Shown here piece after piece: positions 22,950-35,136 of a stretch of DNA of 64,000 nucleotides. Position 1 is the stretch's first letter. Each line of letters opens with the position of its first letter. This stretch comes from Sequoia sempervirens (Eukaryota > Streptophyta > Pinopsida > Cupressales > Cupressaceae). The position numbers were made by a program, and so were the translations under genes. The notes under the pieces are model-generated. The model was given only the letters and a program-made list of their open reading frames with translations, searched no databases and was not told the DNA's origin. The stretch is from assembly GCA_007258455.2 (NCBI GenBank), contig VDFB02193867.1:567451742-567515741 (forward strand). The letters are read 5' to 3'.

Positions 22950-25900
22950 ATAGCTAGAAGAAGTTCAAGACTCATGGTATCTCGTGATAACACACTCGTT
23001 GTGGATCTTGGGTTATCTAGAGCTTCCACTCCCAGTATTGACACTAGTACACTAGGCATGGATAATACCCTTAGCAACTCTTCGCCTTCTGGTAGCATGC
23101 ATGTTGAACCAAGGACTGAAGATATACCACAAGATAAAATCATTCAAATTCATGAGGACTTAGTCAACCTACAACACCAAGTTAGCCTTGAAAACATTTT
23201 CGCTATTGCAATCCCTACCATAGAAAACATTCACCGCATGCTTGAAAGTGATGAAGTCCTTGACCTTGTGAAAAACATAGTTCAAATCTTTGGAAAACAT
23301 CTTCCTTCAACCTCTAGTGCTCCTATAACAACAAACAATGTTGCCAACCAAGGAGGAACTCAAATTCCTCCTCCCTCAACAATAGCCTCAATACCTAACT
23401 ATATCACTTCTTAAGTCACAACAAAAATGCAACAAGTTAATAATGTGATTCCTTCCTTGAATATTCCTTTTAGCATCCCTAGTTCCTATGTGGCATCACA
23501 TGTTCTATCTTCTACCACATTACCACCTATAAGAATTCCATTCAATTTTCCTACATATACATACACTCCATCACCACTTTCACTTCCCCCTCATACCACT
23601 TGTAATGATCCTCTCATAACACAACTTTTCTAAATTTTTCCATCCATGCAAAAGAAAATATCCACTATAAACCAATACTAGAATGACCCACCCACATATT
23701 ACATCAGAAGTAGCCCATTTTCCTTGGAGATATTGAAAAAACCTATGCCACAAGGAGTAGAGGTGCCTATATTTGAGAAATATGGAGGGAAGGGAGATCC
23801 TTCTAACCATGTTAATTCCTACATTGCCTTATGTAGTGTTTTTTCGTTGATGATAAATTGTTGGAAAAACTCTTTCCTAGGTCCTTAAAGATACTTCCTT
23901 GGAATGGTTTTCCTCTTTACCGAACAATTCAATTCATTCATTCAATGAACTTTTTGATACATTTGTAAAGCATTTATAAGTGCGTATGAATCCCAATAAA
24001 ACCTTGGCCAATTTGATAAGATGCAAGCAAAATGAGGAAGAAAAGGTAACTAATTTTATCTCATGCTATCAATCGCTTTATTCTTGAATCGATGTCAAGA
24101 TCCTTGACCCACACCTTGAAAAGATGTTTATAGAAAACTTGCAAACTAAAATTCACAAGAAGTTAACTATGATAAAGTTCCCATCCTCCATGCACTTGTG
24201 TACTGACCTTTGTTATTATCAAAATTCAATTAGTAGTCGAGATACAAGGTCCACTTCTAGGTGAATTGAGAAATCTGATCCCACCAACCAAAACAATTCC
24301 CAACCATTTAGAAAGAATAATAAAGGGTTCCTTCAATTTAATCCTCCTCAACTAGCAACTCAAAATTAGAATAACCAAATAGCCACTATTAAAACCTTGG
24401 TGCCCTTTAGTTATGGAGATCTGAAAAGACAATTCACACCCTTACCCAACACCCTTCATAACACAATGTCCCAAATTTTACAACAACAAATGATTACCTT
24501 GCCTCTTATCAAAACACCTAACCCTACTAAGCCTTTACCCTTGAGCTTCAAATCAAATGCTTATTTCAACTATCATCGACAAAATGGACATGACATAAAA
24601 TATTGCAAGTAGCAGAAACATCTTGTGTAAGACCTCATTGATTCCGGTTGTTTATCTGTTGCAGGTGGTAGTAATCAAGTAAATAAGTTTGTTTCCCCTC
24701 CAAACCAAAACTTACAAATTTTCACTAATCCAATTCCTAAGAATAATATTTCATTTGGCAAAGCTAGTGAAACTATACAAAATGATGTGATGAATGTTGA
24801 TACAGATGATGAACATAATGATTGTATCCTAAATGATATCAATGTTAATCCTATGGATGAAATGGTTGGGGAAATAGATGTTATCCCTTGTAAGGGCCGA
24901 CCTAAGAATCCTCTTGATATTGCTTTCTCCTCTAAGGATATAATTAAAAATGCACCTGATGGTCCTCTCTACATAGCCAACCATATCTATGACAAGCCCA
25001 CTAATGGGATACTAATAGATCCCGCCTGTGGAGAGAATGCGATCATCGAGGAATTTTTAGTATTGCATGAACTTTATCAAGATGAATATGATAAACCAAA
25101 AGCATGGATCAAGATGCACAATGGTTTTTCTTGCCCTACAATAGGATTGATCACCCTTCCATTACAAATAGGACCAAAAATAGTAGATGTCACATTCTCC
25201 ATCCTCCCACAATCAGACCAATTTCGCTTGAGGCTGGGCCATCCATGGCTTCTCTCATTGAAAGTTGTCCCCTTGGTTGTGCACAAATGCTTAAATTTTC
25301 CATTTGAAAATGAAATATTCACCATTCACCATAGCGGCTTTAACCCCTTGTCTTTGAAAGGAAACTTTTCCTTAGAAGCCTTTTTTCCCAAGCCCATGGA
25401 ACCTATAATGCCATGACATGACTTCTTTTTCATATCTTACCAAAAATTCAAAGCAAAGAAAATAGCTGAATTATCCCTAAGAAACATGTCCCCTTCCATT
25501 TTTGCACCTCCCATACTTGATGAAACCATAATTGAACCTAAACAAGAACCAAACAACCAAGACCAACCAAAGACAAAAACTTCACCTACATTGTCCAAAT
25601 GACTAAGAGATATTGAAAGCAACTCTGTCATGCCTCCTCGAATAAAACAAGTTTACAAGGAAAAAGAGAAAGTGGATGACCAACCTCCTATGGTTCCTTT
25701 TGTTCCTCCCCTTAGGGAAGAAATGAAACCTATGGTTGATCAACCCACTCCTTCACCAACACAACTTGAAAACAAAACCAGAAGAAATAGAGGTGCTCAA
25801 GAGCGTAGGCGTAGACATTGTGCCCTTGCTCACAAGTTATATGAAGATTTAAGTAAATCAAATCAAAATCCAAACTTGACTAAAGCGATGCATGATAATC

Positions 25901-25962
25901 CTCCTCCCCACCTACTTCCAAGTGATCAAATACAACAATCACAACAAGAGTTGCAATATTAA
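22950..25962 (+). pseudogene. Ty3/gypsy-type gag and protease, broken
   Basis: Gag would start at 22950, where the expected ATG is ATA (I-A-R-R-S-S-R). The retrotransposon gag domain spans about 23765-24290: FEKYGGKGDPSNHV, then after a frame change LEWFSSLPN, LRVRMNPNKTLANL-like and NEEEKVTNFI, with several stops. A zinc knuckle-like YFNYHRQNGHDIKYC (about 24565-24606) has lost its first Cys residues. 24787-25416 (209 codons open) is protease-like: LIDPACGENAI replaces the active-site D-S/T-G context, followed by GLITLPLQIG and RLGHPWLLS, the usual end of the domain. 25630-25962 is a polar linker. The product would have formed capsid-like particles; it cannot do so now. Confidence 0.8.
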
Positions 25963-26185
25963 TTAGATATTATCATTTTTCCTCCTATTGTGATTAATTT
26001 GGATGACAATGTTGAGATCGCTAAAATTGAGGAAGAGGTGCATAATAAATTGAACCTAGTAATTATCTTGGTTCGAAACTTGCTATTGTCCCTTTAGCTA
26101 GCCATTCTCCTTCAGAATATAATGAACATGATTGAGAGAAAAATGACTTGCTCAATGATTGACTCACATTTTCCTTACTAGTCCT

Positions 26186-26985
26186 GGGTATGTACAGGAT
26201 CATGATGGGCCAAAAAGTGGCGATATTATGGGTATTTTGTAGGGTATGTGGCTGATGACTTTTTTTAACCCAAAATTAATGAAACAAAAAGGGTTTTTAA
26301 AGGAGATTCTCAGCTTTTCACCAATATAAATTATGCTTTACTTTGAATTTAATAAATAATTATTATTCATTTTGTACTTGAATTACGACTAAAGTCCTTA
26401 TTGATAGGTTTATTGAAAAACATCTATAGCTTTCAAACAGTATCACATTTTTTGAATCTGAAACATGTGTTACATTCTATGCTTTGTATACTATAGGATT
26501 AAAAAGAAAAAAATGAATTTCATGAAGTTTTGACCAAGTTTAGGTGGTTAGACATACGAGTTTTTATGTTTTATTAAAATTTGTATTAAAAAAATCATAA
26601 TTAATTATTTACTTGGAAACAAATTAGAAAAAATTATGCATAACATTGGGACATGAGTCCTCTACTTATATCTAACACCTTATAAAAAAATATTTCCATT
26701 TTATTGTGGTTAGGGTGGTCAGATAGACACCTACTTATTTTTTCCCTGAAATTTAAGTACTACTGCATTGAAATTTCAAATTTTCACCAAATATATTTAA
26801 AAAAAATAAATAAATCTAGTAGTTTAGAAACTACATTAATTTTGCTACAAATTCTATTCTTACATATTTTTGAAATAATATAGATAACTTATTCAATTTT
26901 TTACATCAAGTTGCCTAACTCTAATTTTTTTGAATGTTTTGCCACTTAAGGGCCTATTTTTTCCATGATGATCCTGGACATACCC
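26186..26985. mobile_element. Short TIR transposon, copy 1 (800 bp, TSD TCCT)
   Basis: The left end GGGTATGTACAGGATCATGA and the inverted right end GGGTATGTCCAGGATCATCA match at all but two positions over about 22 bp. Flanks are TCCT (26182-26185 and 26986-26989). There is no coding sequence. The copy at 41551-42333 is roughly 90% similar with the same ends and also a 4-bp duplication. It is a non-autonomous DNA transposon whose superfamily I cannot name. Confidence 0.85.
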
Positions 26986-27079
26986 TCCTTTGCACTCTCT
27001 TTTTCTTATTTTTTTCTTTTGTGTGGTTGCATGTGCATAATGTGATCCCTCATGATTTTTTGTTTGATGTTCTCTCTTG

Positions 27080-27470
27080 TTGTGATATTCCTTTATTTGT
27101 ACCTTCATTCTTCTCTATGTGGTGCATCGCTTTCACCTTTTTCTTTTTCTTCTTCTTGTGTTTTTCCTTTTGGGGATGACACAAGGCATTGAGACATCTA
27201 GGTATCTTTCTTGTTGACCCAAAAGGATTTCTTTTTTCTTTTTCTTTTCCTTTTTCTTGTTTTTTCCTTTTAGGGATGCACAAGGCATCCAGACATTCAT
27301 GTCTCCTTCATGTAGACCCACAAGCTTTTCCTTTTTCTTTTTCCTTTTCTTTTTCATTTGTCTTGTGTTTTCCTTTTGGGGATGATGCAAAGCGTTGAGA
27401 CACCCTATGTCTCTTCCATGTTGACCCACAAGGTTTTTCTTTGTTTTCTCTCTCTTTGTGTCATTCTTCC
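27080..27470 (+). repeat. T-rich minisatellite, about 100-bp unit
   Basis: Units with TTTTCCTTTTGGGGATG, then (C)ACAAGGCATTGAGACAT and GTTGACCCACAAG, begin near 27162, 27259 and 27363, with partial copies at the edges. T/C tracts separate them. Open frames on the minus strand here only translate A/G-rich repeat. Confidence 0.75.
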
Positions 27471-28700
27471 AATTATATGTATTTGGGGGATGATGACAGT
27501 TTTGAGCTCCTTACAAAACATTCTAGCAAAGAACAAACTAACCCCAAATCCATGTATCCCTTATGTGTTTGGTGTTCTCATTTTGTGGGAAACCCCGCTC
27601 TTTTCTTTTTCTCTTGCATGACACAACTTTACTTGGAAACATATGACTTGGCATAGGGCTTTCCAAGTTTTCTCTCATGTCTTCTTTCTTATTTGCATTT
27701 TTCATTTTTCTACTTTAAAGTAATTGCTCACAATAGGGTGTTTAGCAGTTCCTTTAAAGTGGGAGCATACATTGGCATTATTCTTTTATATTTTCCTTTT
27801 TCTTGGTTCTTAGTGCAACCTTCTTACTTCATACAATGTGTTTGTTGCTTTGTGGATGACATTGGTTATAGTGTCCTTCAAGATTGTGATCTATATTAGC
27901 ATATTTAATTCCTCTTAGTGGCCTGATGTGATGCACTGCATCCCCTAAGTTGAGAATCTTCTATTCTCTGATTGGTCCTCTCTTGGAGACATTAGGCATA
28001 ATGTTCTATAAGTTAAATTCCTTGCATGAACTAAGCAAGACTCCTTCAAACATTCTTTGCATGTCACATTTTGCATTTGTTGTTATATGGCCACCTTGCA
28101 TAACACAACTTCCATGCCTGTGGAGCCATCACATTTGTTCATGAGCTCCAAGCATACAAAGTTATGCTTGTCTAATGAAGCTCGAAAAGTCATTTTCCTT
28201 TGTGGTGCCTTATTAAATTTATCAGGAGGTATAACTTTGGTATGGTTGAGTGGGAAGCCCATTTTGAGGCATGAATTTCCCCATAGCGACCTGCATTTGT
28301 GTGAGTGCATAACAGCCATGAGTGTATGTTTCTCACCCTTTCGAGATTTCTCACCCGACAGGCAACCATGAGTTATGTCATCTCAGAGTGAATATATGTT
28401 TTCCACAAAAAAAACCTAGATCTAATCCACATTGGGATGGAAAAATGATTGAAGCTTGATCTAATTCTCTCTCTTCTTTCTTTTCTTTTCTCCTTTTTCA
28501 TCTTTGGTAGTGTATGATTGACCTTGTCATGTGTGTTCCTTTGTTCTTATGTTTGGTTTCCCATGGGATCTTGAACCTAAGGGCTTGATCACCCCTCTTG
28601 ATTGTTGTTGTCTCATCTTTCCAGCATGGGTTCATTTGGATCCCTCTTGATGTGCATTTTTTTCTACTTTAGTGTGAGTTTGAAGCAAGTTCCTCCTCTC
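27471..28700 (+). other. 3' non-coding interior of the inner element
   Basis: This has no supported ORF. It aligns with 31940-33060 of the outer element, for example CTTGGCATAGGGCTTTCCAA and CTTTAAAGTAATTGCTCAC, so it is a conserved non-coding part of the family before the polypurine tract. Confidence 0.65.
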
Positions 28701-28718
28701 ACTAAAGTGGGGGCTAAA
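28701..28718 (+). promoter_or_regulatory. Polypurine-like tract of the inner element
   Basis: ACTAAAGTGGGGGCTAAA directly precedes the LTR's TG. The outer element has ACTAAATTGGGGGCTAAA in the same place (33061-33078). It is the expected plus-strand primer site of an LTR element. Confidence 0.7.
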
Positions 28719-30302
28719 TGTAGCGTAGAAAAATCAATCTTTGGAAATTTTCATGCATTATTTGGGTCCTTCTTGTGGATGTTGGCTTAGTTTTGCCTTG
28801 ATTTAGTGTTGTAATGTGGTTAATACATTCACATTAGTTCTTGGGCCCTTGTGAACTAATAAGGATTTTAATGGTACCTTACCTAATGTTGTGAAGTGTT
28901 GTAACACACTTTCACACTTTTAAGGGTCTTATTAATGTATTTCACCTAAATAACCTCTTTTTATCATTTACCAAGCCTTATTTCAAAGCATTGTAAAGTG
29001 ATGTAACAAAATTTCACACTTTTCTAGGCTTTTCATAAATAATTGGGATTTCTTATGCTTTAATTGGCCCCATTTTGCACCTATAGGCCTTATAAGTATT
29101 TTTGAGAATAAACTCGTTAAACATCATTTAAAACATTTAAATCCCGAAACCCACCTCAAATGCCTAAGGTGGGACCCATTTTCTATTTTGGGTGAATGAG
29201 TCCCCTTTGGCTCAAAATTCAAAGTCAATTCAAATTTCTGCTAGGTTTTTATTTTATAATATCTAAGGTCAGCCTGTGATGATGTATTTTTGGGAATTAT
29301 TATATAATCAAGTATAAATACAAGGTTTTTCTACTCATTTCACCCCCCCAATCAATCTATCAAGCATTCTAAGCATTTAAGAATTTTCAAGTCTACATCC
29401 ATTAGAGCCATTACTTGCATGTTTGTAGCATTCTACTTCAATGTTTGGTGAGTTCTAGCATTTCTTTTGTTAATTCATCATTATCTTTCCATATTCCATT
29501 TCATTTCAATGGTTTAATTATGAACATCGGGTTTGACCAAGGAAAACCCCTATTCCCTAACCCCACAACAATTTTTCCCTCTCTTTGCATGTGAGTTGCA
29601 GGTTTAGGTTGTAGATTTGTCAAAGAGAAAGATTGGAAAAGTTTCCATCAAATTGTCAAATCCATTCAAAGTTCTCAAAGTCCTAAGAGAAGCTTGGAGA
29701 ACACCTACACGTTGAATTCTGCAATTTTAGACCTGGATCTGAATCGAGAGCAGAAGAGGAGACTGAGAGCTATAGATTCCACTTTTGAATTTCTTGGAAT
29801 CTAGAAGTGGAATGATTTCCCATTAATGGCGAATGATTCTCACTGTAGGAGACTGACAAATATTTTTGCAGATCTGAGTACCCATTTATCCGAAACCTAT
29901 TCTAACATTGTTCACCTGAAGTAGGACTAAGTCACCTAGCTTGGTGTATGAGTCCCAATTGGCCTAAAAAGTAACAATTTTAGTATTCTAGAGCTCCATT
30001 CTATCTTTCTCCAGTCTCCAGGTGCACACTTTAAATATCATAGTTTTTTGTTACAATCTATTTGCATATCATAGTATGTTTTCAAGCATCTTTCATTTTC
30101 CATGTTTTGCATTAGTGGTGAACTCTTTTATTAGTTTTTAGCCTTTAGAACAATCATATTTGACATATTTCAATTTTCTATGCATTGAAATCTCAAGGTT
30201 TTTTTCTTGAGTGAAGCATTAAGGTTTTTGTATCTCTCTCCTTTTAGGTTCAAAACCATAGAAGTGTAAGAGAGTTCCACATACAAAAAAATATACATTT
30301 CA
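28719..30302 (+). repeat. 3' LTR of the inner element
   Basis: Starts TGTAGCGTAGAAAAATC and ends ATACATTTCA, with a TATA box in AGTATAAATACAAGG near 29310. It differs from the 5' LTR by many substitutions and small indels, which points to an old insertion. Confidence 0.85.
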
Positions 30303-30717
30303 AGATGTAATTGTAGATGACCATAACAATAAAAAAATTCCCCCTAATGTCTCTTCTAGGTACAAAGATGATAGTTTGGTGTTAGAAGATATCCTTATTG
30401 GGACTCATGAGAATCTTATTCGTCTCTTTCCTAATGCTCCTACCATTTGGAAAGATCTATTTGAACAAAAAAATCCAATCATTGGTAAGAATTCCACTCA
30501 TAATTGTTCTCTCCTTGATGCATCCCCTATTTGTGATGAAGCTACTTTACAAAATCCAACCATGAAATGTGATGAACCTATTGTTTGTCACTTTCCTAAA
30601 AGCTCTCCTACTAGGGTAGATATTATGGCACAAGAGAATGAGACCTTCAAGAAAAAGGATGAAATTATGGACAAAATTCACATTTCACCCTCTCCTAATA
30701 TCTCTTCTATTGGTTAA
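30303..30717 (+). pseudogene. Retroelement ORF, continuation after the nested insertion
   Basis: Starts in frame with the ORF ending at 20824 once the inner element is removed, and stays open to 30717. It carries the same loose repeat (LVLEDILIGTHENL, PTIWKDLFEQ, PTRVDIMAQENE). It is acidic and low in complexity. A related, broken frame continues to about 31010. No domain is recognised. Confidence 0.5.
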
Positions 30718-31255
30718 GAAGATATTAAGGTGTTAAATCAATGAGAATCATGAGAATCTTAGGGAAAACATTATTGAACAAGAGAATTCCATCATTGATA
30801 AGCAAGAAAATCCAACCATTGATAACTCCCTTACTTGTGATGATGTTATTTTAGAAGAACCAATCATTGAATGTCATGAACATCTAGTTTGTATCTCTCC
30901 TAAAGATCTAATACTAGGGAAGGTATCATGGTGTAAGAAAATGACAACATTGACACATTTCTTTCAAACAATAGTAATATGACTTCCTTAGATGAAGATG
31001 ATGATGCACGAACTTAGACTCCTCTTCACTAAAGATCATGAAAATAAGGATAAGTCTTTTGAGGTTATGCACATTAGACATCCCTTGACACCAACCATAC
31101 ATGTAGAACCTATACAAGACAAAAAAAAGAAAAGCATATTAAAGAAGTCACAAAGTTATTGGAAGATGCTAGGGAAACCTTTTATTTCATACCTACACTC
31201 ATGGGAGAATACAAGATCATAAAAAAGAGTCTAAAAAGGGAAACGAAAAAATGTA

Positions 31256-31627
31256 ATGTCAACAAAAAATTCAAAAGCATCCACTTTAACCACTTTAGAA
31301 GAAAGGAAAACATACATGACAAACTCTACTAAAGTTGATTATGAACAACCATTGAATGTGAAAGAAGTGAAAAACCTTTATGGAAGTGGTTATGAGATTC
31401 TAAAACAACTTGGGTATAGTGGAAAAGGATGTGGTGCTAGAGAACAAGGTATCTATATCCCTATGGAGCCTAAAATGCAAGAGATGACTAATGGTCTTGG
31501 TTGTTGTCCCTCAAAAGAAATAAAAAAGCCTTTACTCAATGTCAACACTCTTATGAAAGATTATTCCAAGAAAAATTTAACTTTGTTGTGTCTTAAACTG
31601 ATAGATATCTCACTAGATTTGCATTAA
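31256..31627 (+). pseudogene. G-patch-like ORF of the outer retroelement
   Basis: A 123-codon open frame. Its centre reads GYEILKQLGYSGKGCGAREQG, then IPMEPKMQ and NGLGC, which follows the glycine pattern of a G-patch (G-x-x-L-x-x-x-G-[WY]-x-G-x-G-x-G-x-x-x-x-G). G-patch domains bind nucleic acid or RNA helicases and occur in some retroelement polyproteins next to the protease. No protease or polymerase sequence is recognisable beside it here. The start codon is uncertain and the frame may be a fragment of a longer broken polyprotein. Confidence 0.55.
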
Positions 31628-33078
31628 GTTGAAACTTTTGTTTACTCATCATTTAATCAATAACATTAGTTGCTGCTCTTTTCCATGTAATAGTTGTAGG
31701 AACATAGTATACTCACTATTGCATGTTTTCTTGTTGCAAGGAGCAACATATCATCATCCCCTCTCAGCTCACCCTTCTCCTACACTAAGTGGGGGCAAGG
31801 GTTTAGGTAGCTTTGTCCTCGTATGCCACTTTTCATTATATCTTTTTGCTAGTTGACCACCTTCCATTTATATACAAGAGCAAGCTTGGGATGTGGAGGA
31901 CATGCCTTAAGTTGGTTCACATGTGATGTAATTTTATGATTAGTATTTCATTTTGGGGGAAACCCCTCTTCATGATGTAGCTTAATTTGGAAACATATTA
32001 CTTGGCATAGGGCTTTCCAAATAAGCTCTCATATCTTGTTAGCATTCATCATTCACTACTTTAAAGTAATTGCTCACAACATCGTGTTTAACAATTTCTT
32101 TAAAGTAGGGGAATACATTGGCATCATTCTTTTTCAACTCATGTTTCATTGTGTGGTATTTTTACTTCATGTGATGCATCTTTCACTTTGTGGTGACATG
32201 GGGTGTGATGTCCTTCAAGAGAATTATCTCTCTTAGCATATTATATCCCTCTTAGTGGCTTGATGCGACACACTGCATCCCCTAAGTTGAGAATCTTCTA
32301 TTCTTCGATTGGTCCTCTCTTGGATACATTAGGAATGATGTTCCCTAAGTTAATACCTTACATGAACTAAGAAAAATACCTTTGAATGTACCTTAAACAT
32401 TATTCCACATTTACAATATTTGTTATATGGCCACCTTGCATAACACACTTTACTTGCTTGTGGAGCCATCCTCTTTTTCATGGGTGTCAAGCATAAAAAA
32501 ATTTCTTGCCTCATGGATCCTTTTGTTCATATTATGTGGTGCCTTGTCAAATTTATCAGGAGGTATAGCTTTGATATGGTTAGCGCATGATGAGAAGCTT
32601 AAACATGGGCATGAATTTCTCATTATAATGTGAGAAGCTCATACATAGGCATGGCTTTCTCACTAAGCCACCCTTTGGATACTCACCCAACGAATGATAT
32701 AAAATTTCCATTGCCTTAGAGTGAGCATGTATTTTGGACAAACAACTTAGATTTGATCCACATCAAGTTGAACAAATGGTCGAGGCTTGATCCACCCTTT
32801 TCTGTTTGGTTTTCTTTTGTGTTTTTTTTCTCTTTCCTTTCTTTAGGCCTTTAACTTTGAATGTTTGTGTATCTTTATGTTGCATATCATACACCTTGTG
32901 TGACCCCTTATGTGTGTACATTGGTTTGACGTAGGATCTTGGATCCTAGGGGCTTGGCCACCTCCTTTGATCTTTGTCATCCTATTTCATCCACATTGGT
33001 ACACTTGGACCCTTCTTGAATGTCTACTTTAGTGTGACTTTGAAGCAAGTTCCTCCTCTCACTAAATTGGGGGCTAAA

Positions 33079-34936
33079 TGTAGTGTAGAAAAATGTTGTC
33101 CTTTACATTTTCACGCTTAATTCAAGGGAATGATTAACATTAAAATGAACCTAATGTTTCCTTGATCTAGTGTTTTAATGTGTTTTACATGTTCACATTA
33201 GGTTTAGGGACCTTTTAAGCTAAATAGACCTAATTTTGTCTTAATTTGGTGTATTTATTTAAACCTTCACATTAAGTTTAGGGCCCTTGTAAAATAAATG
33301 GACCTAATGGTGCCTTATTTAGGGTGTTGCAAAGTGTATCCTAAAATTTTCACAATAACCTATGGTTTAATTTTTATTTATGCCTTAATTGTCCCTATTT
33401 TGCATCCACAAGCCTTATTAAATGCATTTTTTTGGAGATAATCCTAAAATTTATCAAATAACCATTATAATTCAATGTTTTTGGTCATGTGTTCTATATT
33501 TAGTGGTCTAGGACTCATACGCCACCTTGGGCATATGAATCCCACCTAGGTCTTGGGACTTGATTTTGAATTTCACATTAATGAGGACCTATCTTGGAGT
33601 TTGTGCCCCAATTTTGAGCCACTAGGACTCATATGGCACCTTGGGTGTATGAGTCCCACTCTAATTAGGACCTAATTTAAATCCATTTTTTGGTGGGATT
33701 CTATCTTCATAGATCTGATGTCAGCTTGTAGTGTTGTAATTTCAAGAAATTTGGCATAAATAAGTATAAATACAAGGTTATTTCACTGATTTTCTACATA
33801 AGACTTTCAAGAGAGCATTCCTAATAACAAGTTTATGATTACAAGAGTATTCAAGGGAATTCAAGAGAATTTCTAAAGCATTCAAGGGAATAATTCTCCA
33901 TCATTTTTTGCAAGCAATTGAAGATCCCTTGTCATGTCAAAGGCATAATAAATTAAGCATGTTGTTGAGCTAGTGTTGTGATGTAGCATTCAAGATCCAA
34001 GTTAAGCATTTTTTTATATCCAATTCAAGATAAAGATCTACATTCATCATGGCTACTTCATGTTAGATTCAGATTTATATTAGAAGACATCATTTAAGGT
34101 ATCATTGTTCATGTTTCATGTTCATGTTTTATTGTTTCATCATATGGTTTAATTACCTAAATGGGGTTTGACCAAGGCAAACCCCTATTTCCTAACAATC
34201 AACAAGTTTTTCTCTCTCTACATGTGTGATTTTAGATCTAGGTGCTTTTAGGTTTGAATATCCTTTGAAGAAAAAATTACAAGATTGAGGAAGATTTTCA
34301 AGTTGTCATCTACATTGCAAGATCACAAAAAGTCACCTACAAGTCCTAATTTAGAGTTTCAGACCCATAAACAAAGTTTGGAAGGAAGATTAGAGATAGG
34401 AGAGTAGATTTAGGTCTTGACCTTCTGAAAAAGTAGAACAAGACTGATATGCCACCTGTGGCATATGGATTTTCCCAATTTTTAGAAGTTTCAGACTTAT
34501 CACTACCAGATTTTAGTTTTTTCCCAAAAACCCTAATCTGGGACTAAATTTCCCAACCTAGCTTATGAGTCCTAGCAATCATTAAATTCAACATTTTTTA
34601 GGGTTTTATACCTTTTTCTATGCTTCTACAGGTTTCTAGGTACACCTCTATGTTTTCTTAGTTTATTATTCTGATTTGCATTCATTTCTAGGTCATTCAT
34701 TTGAGTTTTTCATATCATTAGGTTTTGACATTAGGTATTGCACATTACTTATCTTTCCAAGTCCTAGCTTGGTGGTGAACCCATTTTTATTCCCTAATCA
34801 CACCCTAGGACAACCTTTAGAAAATATCTTCCCTCATTCTATCGTTGGATTGAGATCTCTCGAGTTTCATTGAATGAAATGTGTAGAAAAGTTGTTCTAT
34901 GTCCTAAACAATAGAGTGACAATTTTCAACCTTTAA
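33079..34936 (+). repeat. 3' LTR of the outer element
   Basis: Starts TGTAGTGTAGAAAAATG after a polypurine-like tract. TATA box in AGTATAAATACAAGG near 33770. Its second half matches the truncated LTR at 17705-18574. The end is ambiguous: CCTTTAA stands where the other copy has CCTTTCA. Confidence 0.8.
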
Positions 34937-35136
34937 TATACATCATTACAATGTATTAATAGATTATGATAACTTGAATAATATAAAATATGGTTTTGTT
35001 TACCATAAATATAATGCTCACATAAATCAAAATCAAGTTTACAATCAGTCAACCCTTCAATATTTAATTTTATGTTTCAAGGTTTTTAGACCCTTTCTCC
35101 CAATCTGGTCAAGTCTTTTGTACTACATGATTTTGA
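34937..35136. other. AT-rich spacer
   Basis: Nothing is recognised between the outer LTR and the Ty1/copia fragment. Confidence 0.4.

Larger units (their letters stand above)
20825..30302 (+). mobile_element. Inner LTR retrotransposon, gag-protease only
   Basis: A full-length insertion with two LTRs (20825-22436 and 28719-30302), a gag-protease region (22950-25962), and a polypurine-like tract ACTAAAGTGGGGGCTAAA (28701-28718) touching the second LTR. The flanks are CGATG (20820-20824) and AGATG (30303-30307), four of five bases matching, as expected for an aged 5-bp target duplication. Removing it with one target copy restores the host frame (GHCD|VIVDDHNN). No reverse transcriptase, RNase H or integrase motif is visible, and the part of the interior after 25962 is T-rich and non-coding apart from a TIR transposon. 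It resembles the non-autonomous gag-only class of LTR elements. Confidence 0.85.
17705..34936 (+). mobile_element. Outer LTR retrotransposon, split by a nested relative
   Basis: The outer element consists of a 5'-truncated LTR (17705-18574), an interior in two pieces (18575-20824 and 30303-33078) and a 3' LTR (33079-34936). The interior ends in a polypurine-like tract (ACTAAATTGGGGGCTAAA) directly before the LTR's TGTAG. It encodes a low-complexity acidic ORF and a G-patch-like ORF, with no recognisable reverse transcriptase or integrase, so it appears non-autonomous or internally deleted. Family-level sequence is shared with the inner element, whose LTRs have the same layout. The missing 5' LTR end prevents a target-site check. 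Confidence 0.8.

Noticed and set aside
22793..23143. Minus-strand ORF of 116 codons
   Set aside because: It is opposite the start of gag, which has the recognisable product. No motif is present.
27050..27429. Lys-rich minus-strand ORFs over the minisatellite
   Set aside because: They are translations of A/G-rich tandem repeat and show no codon constraint.
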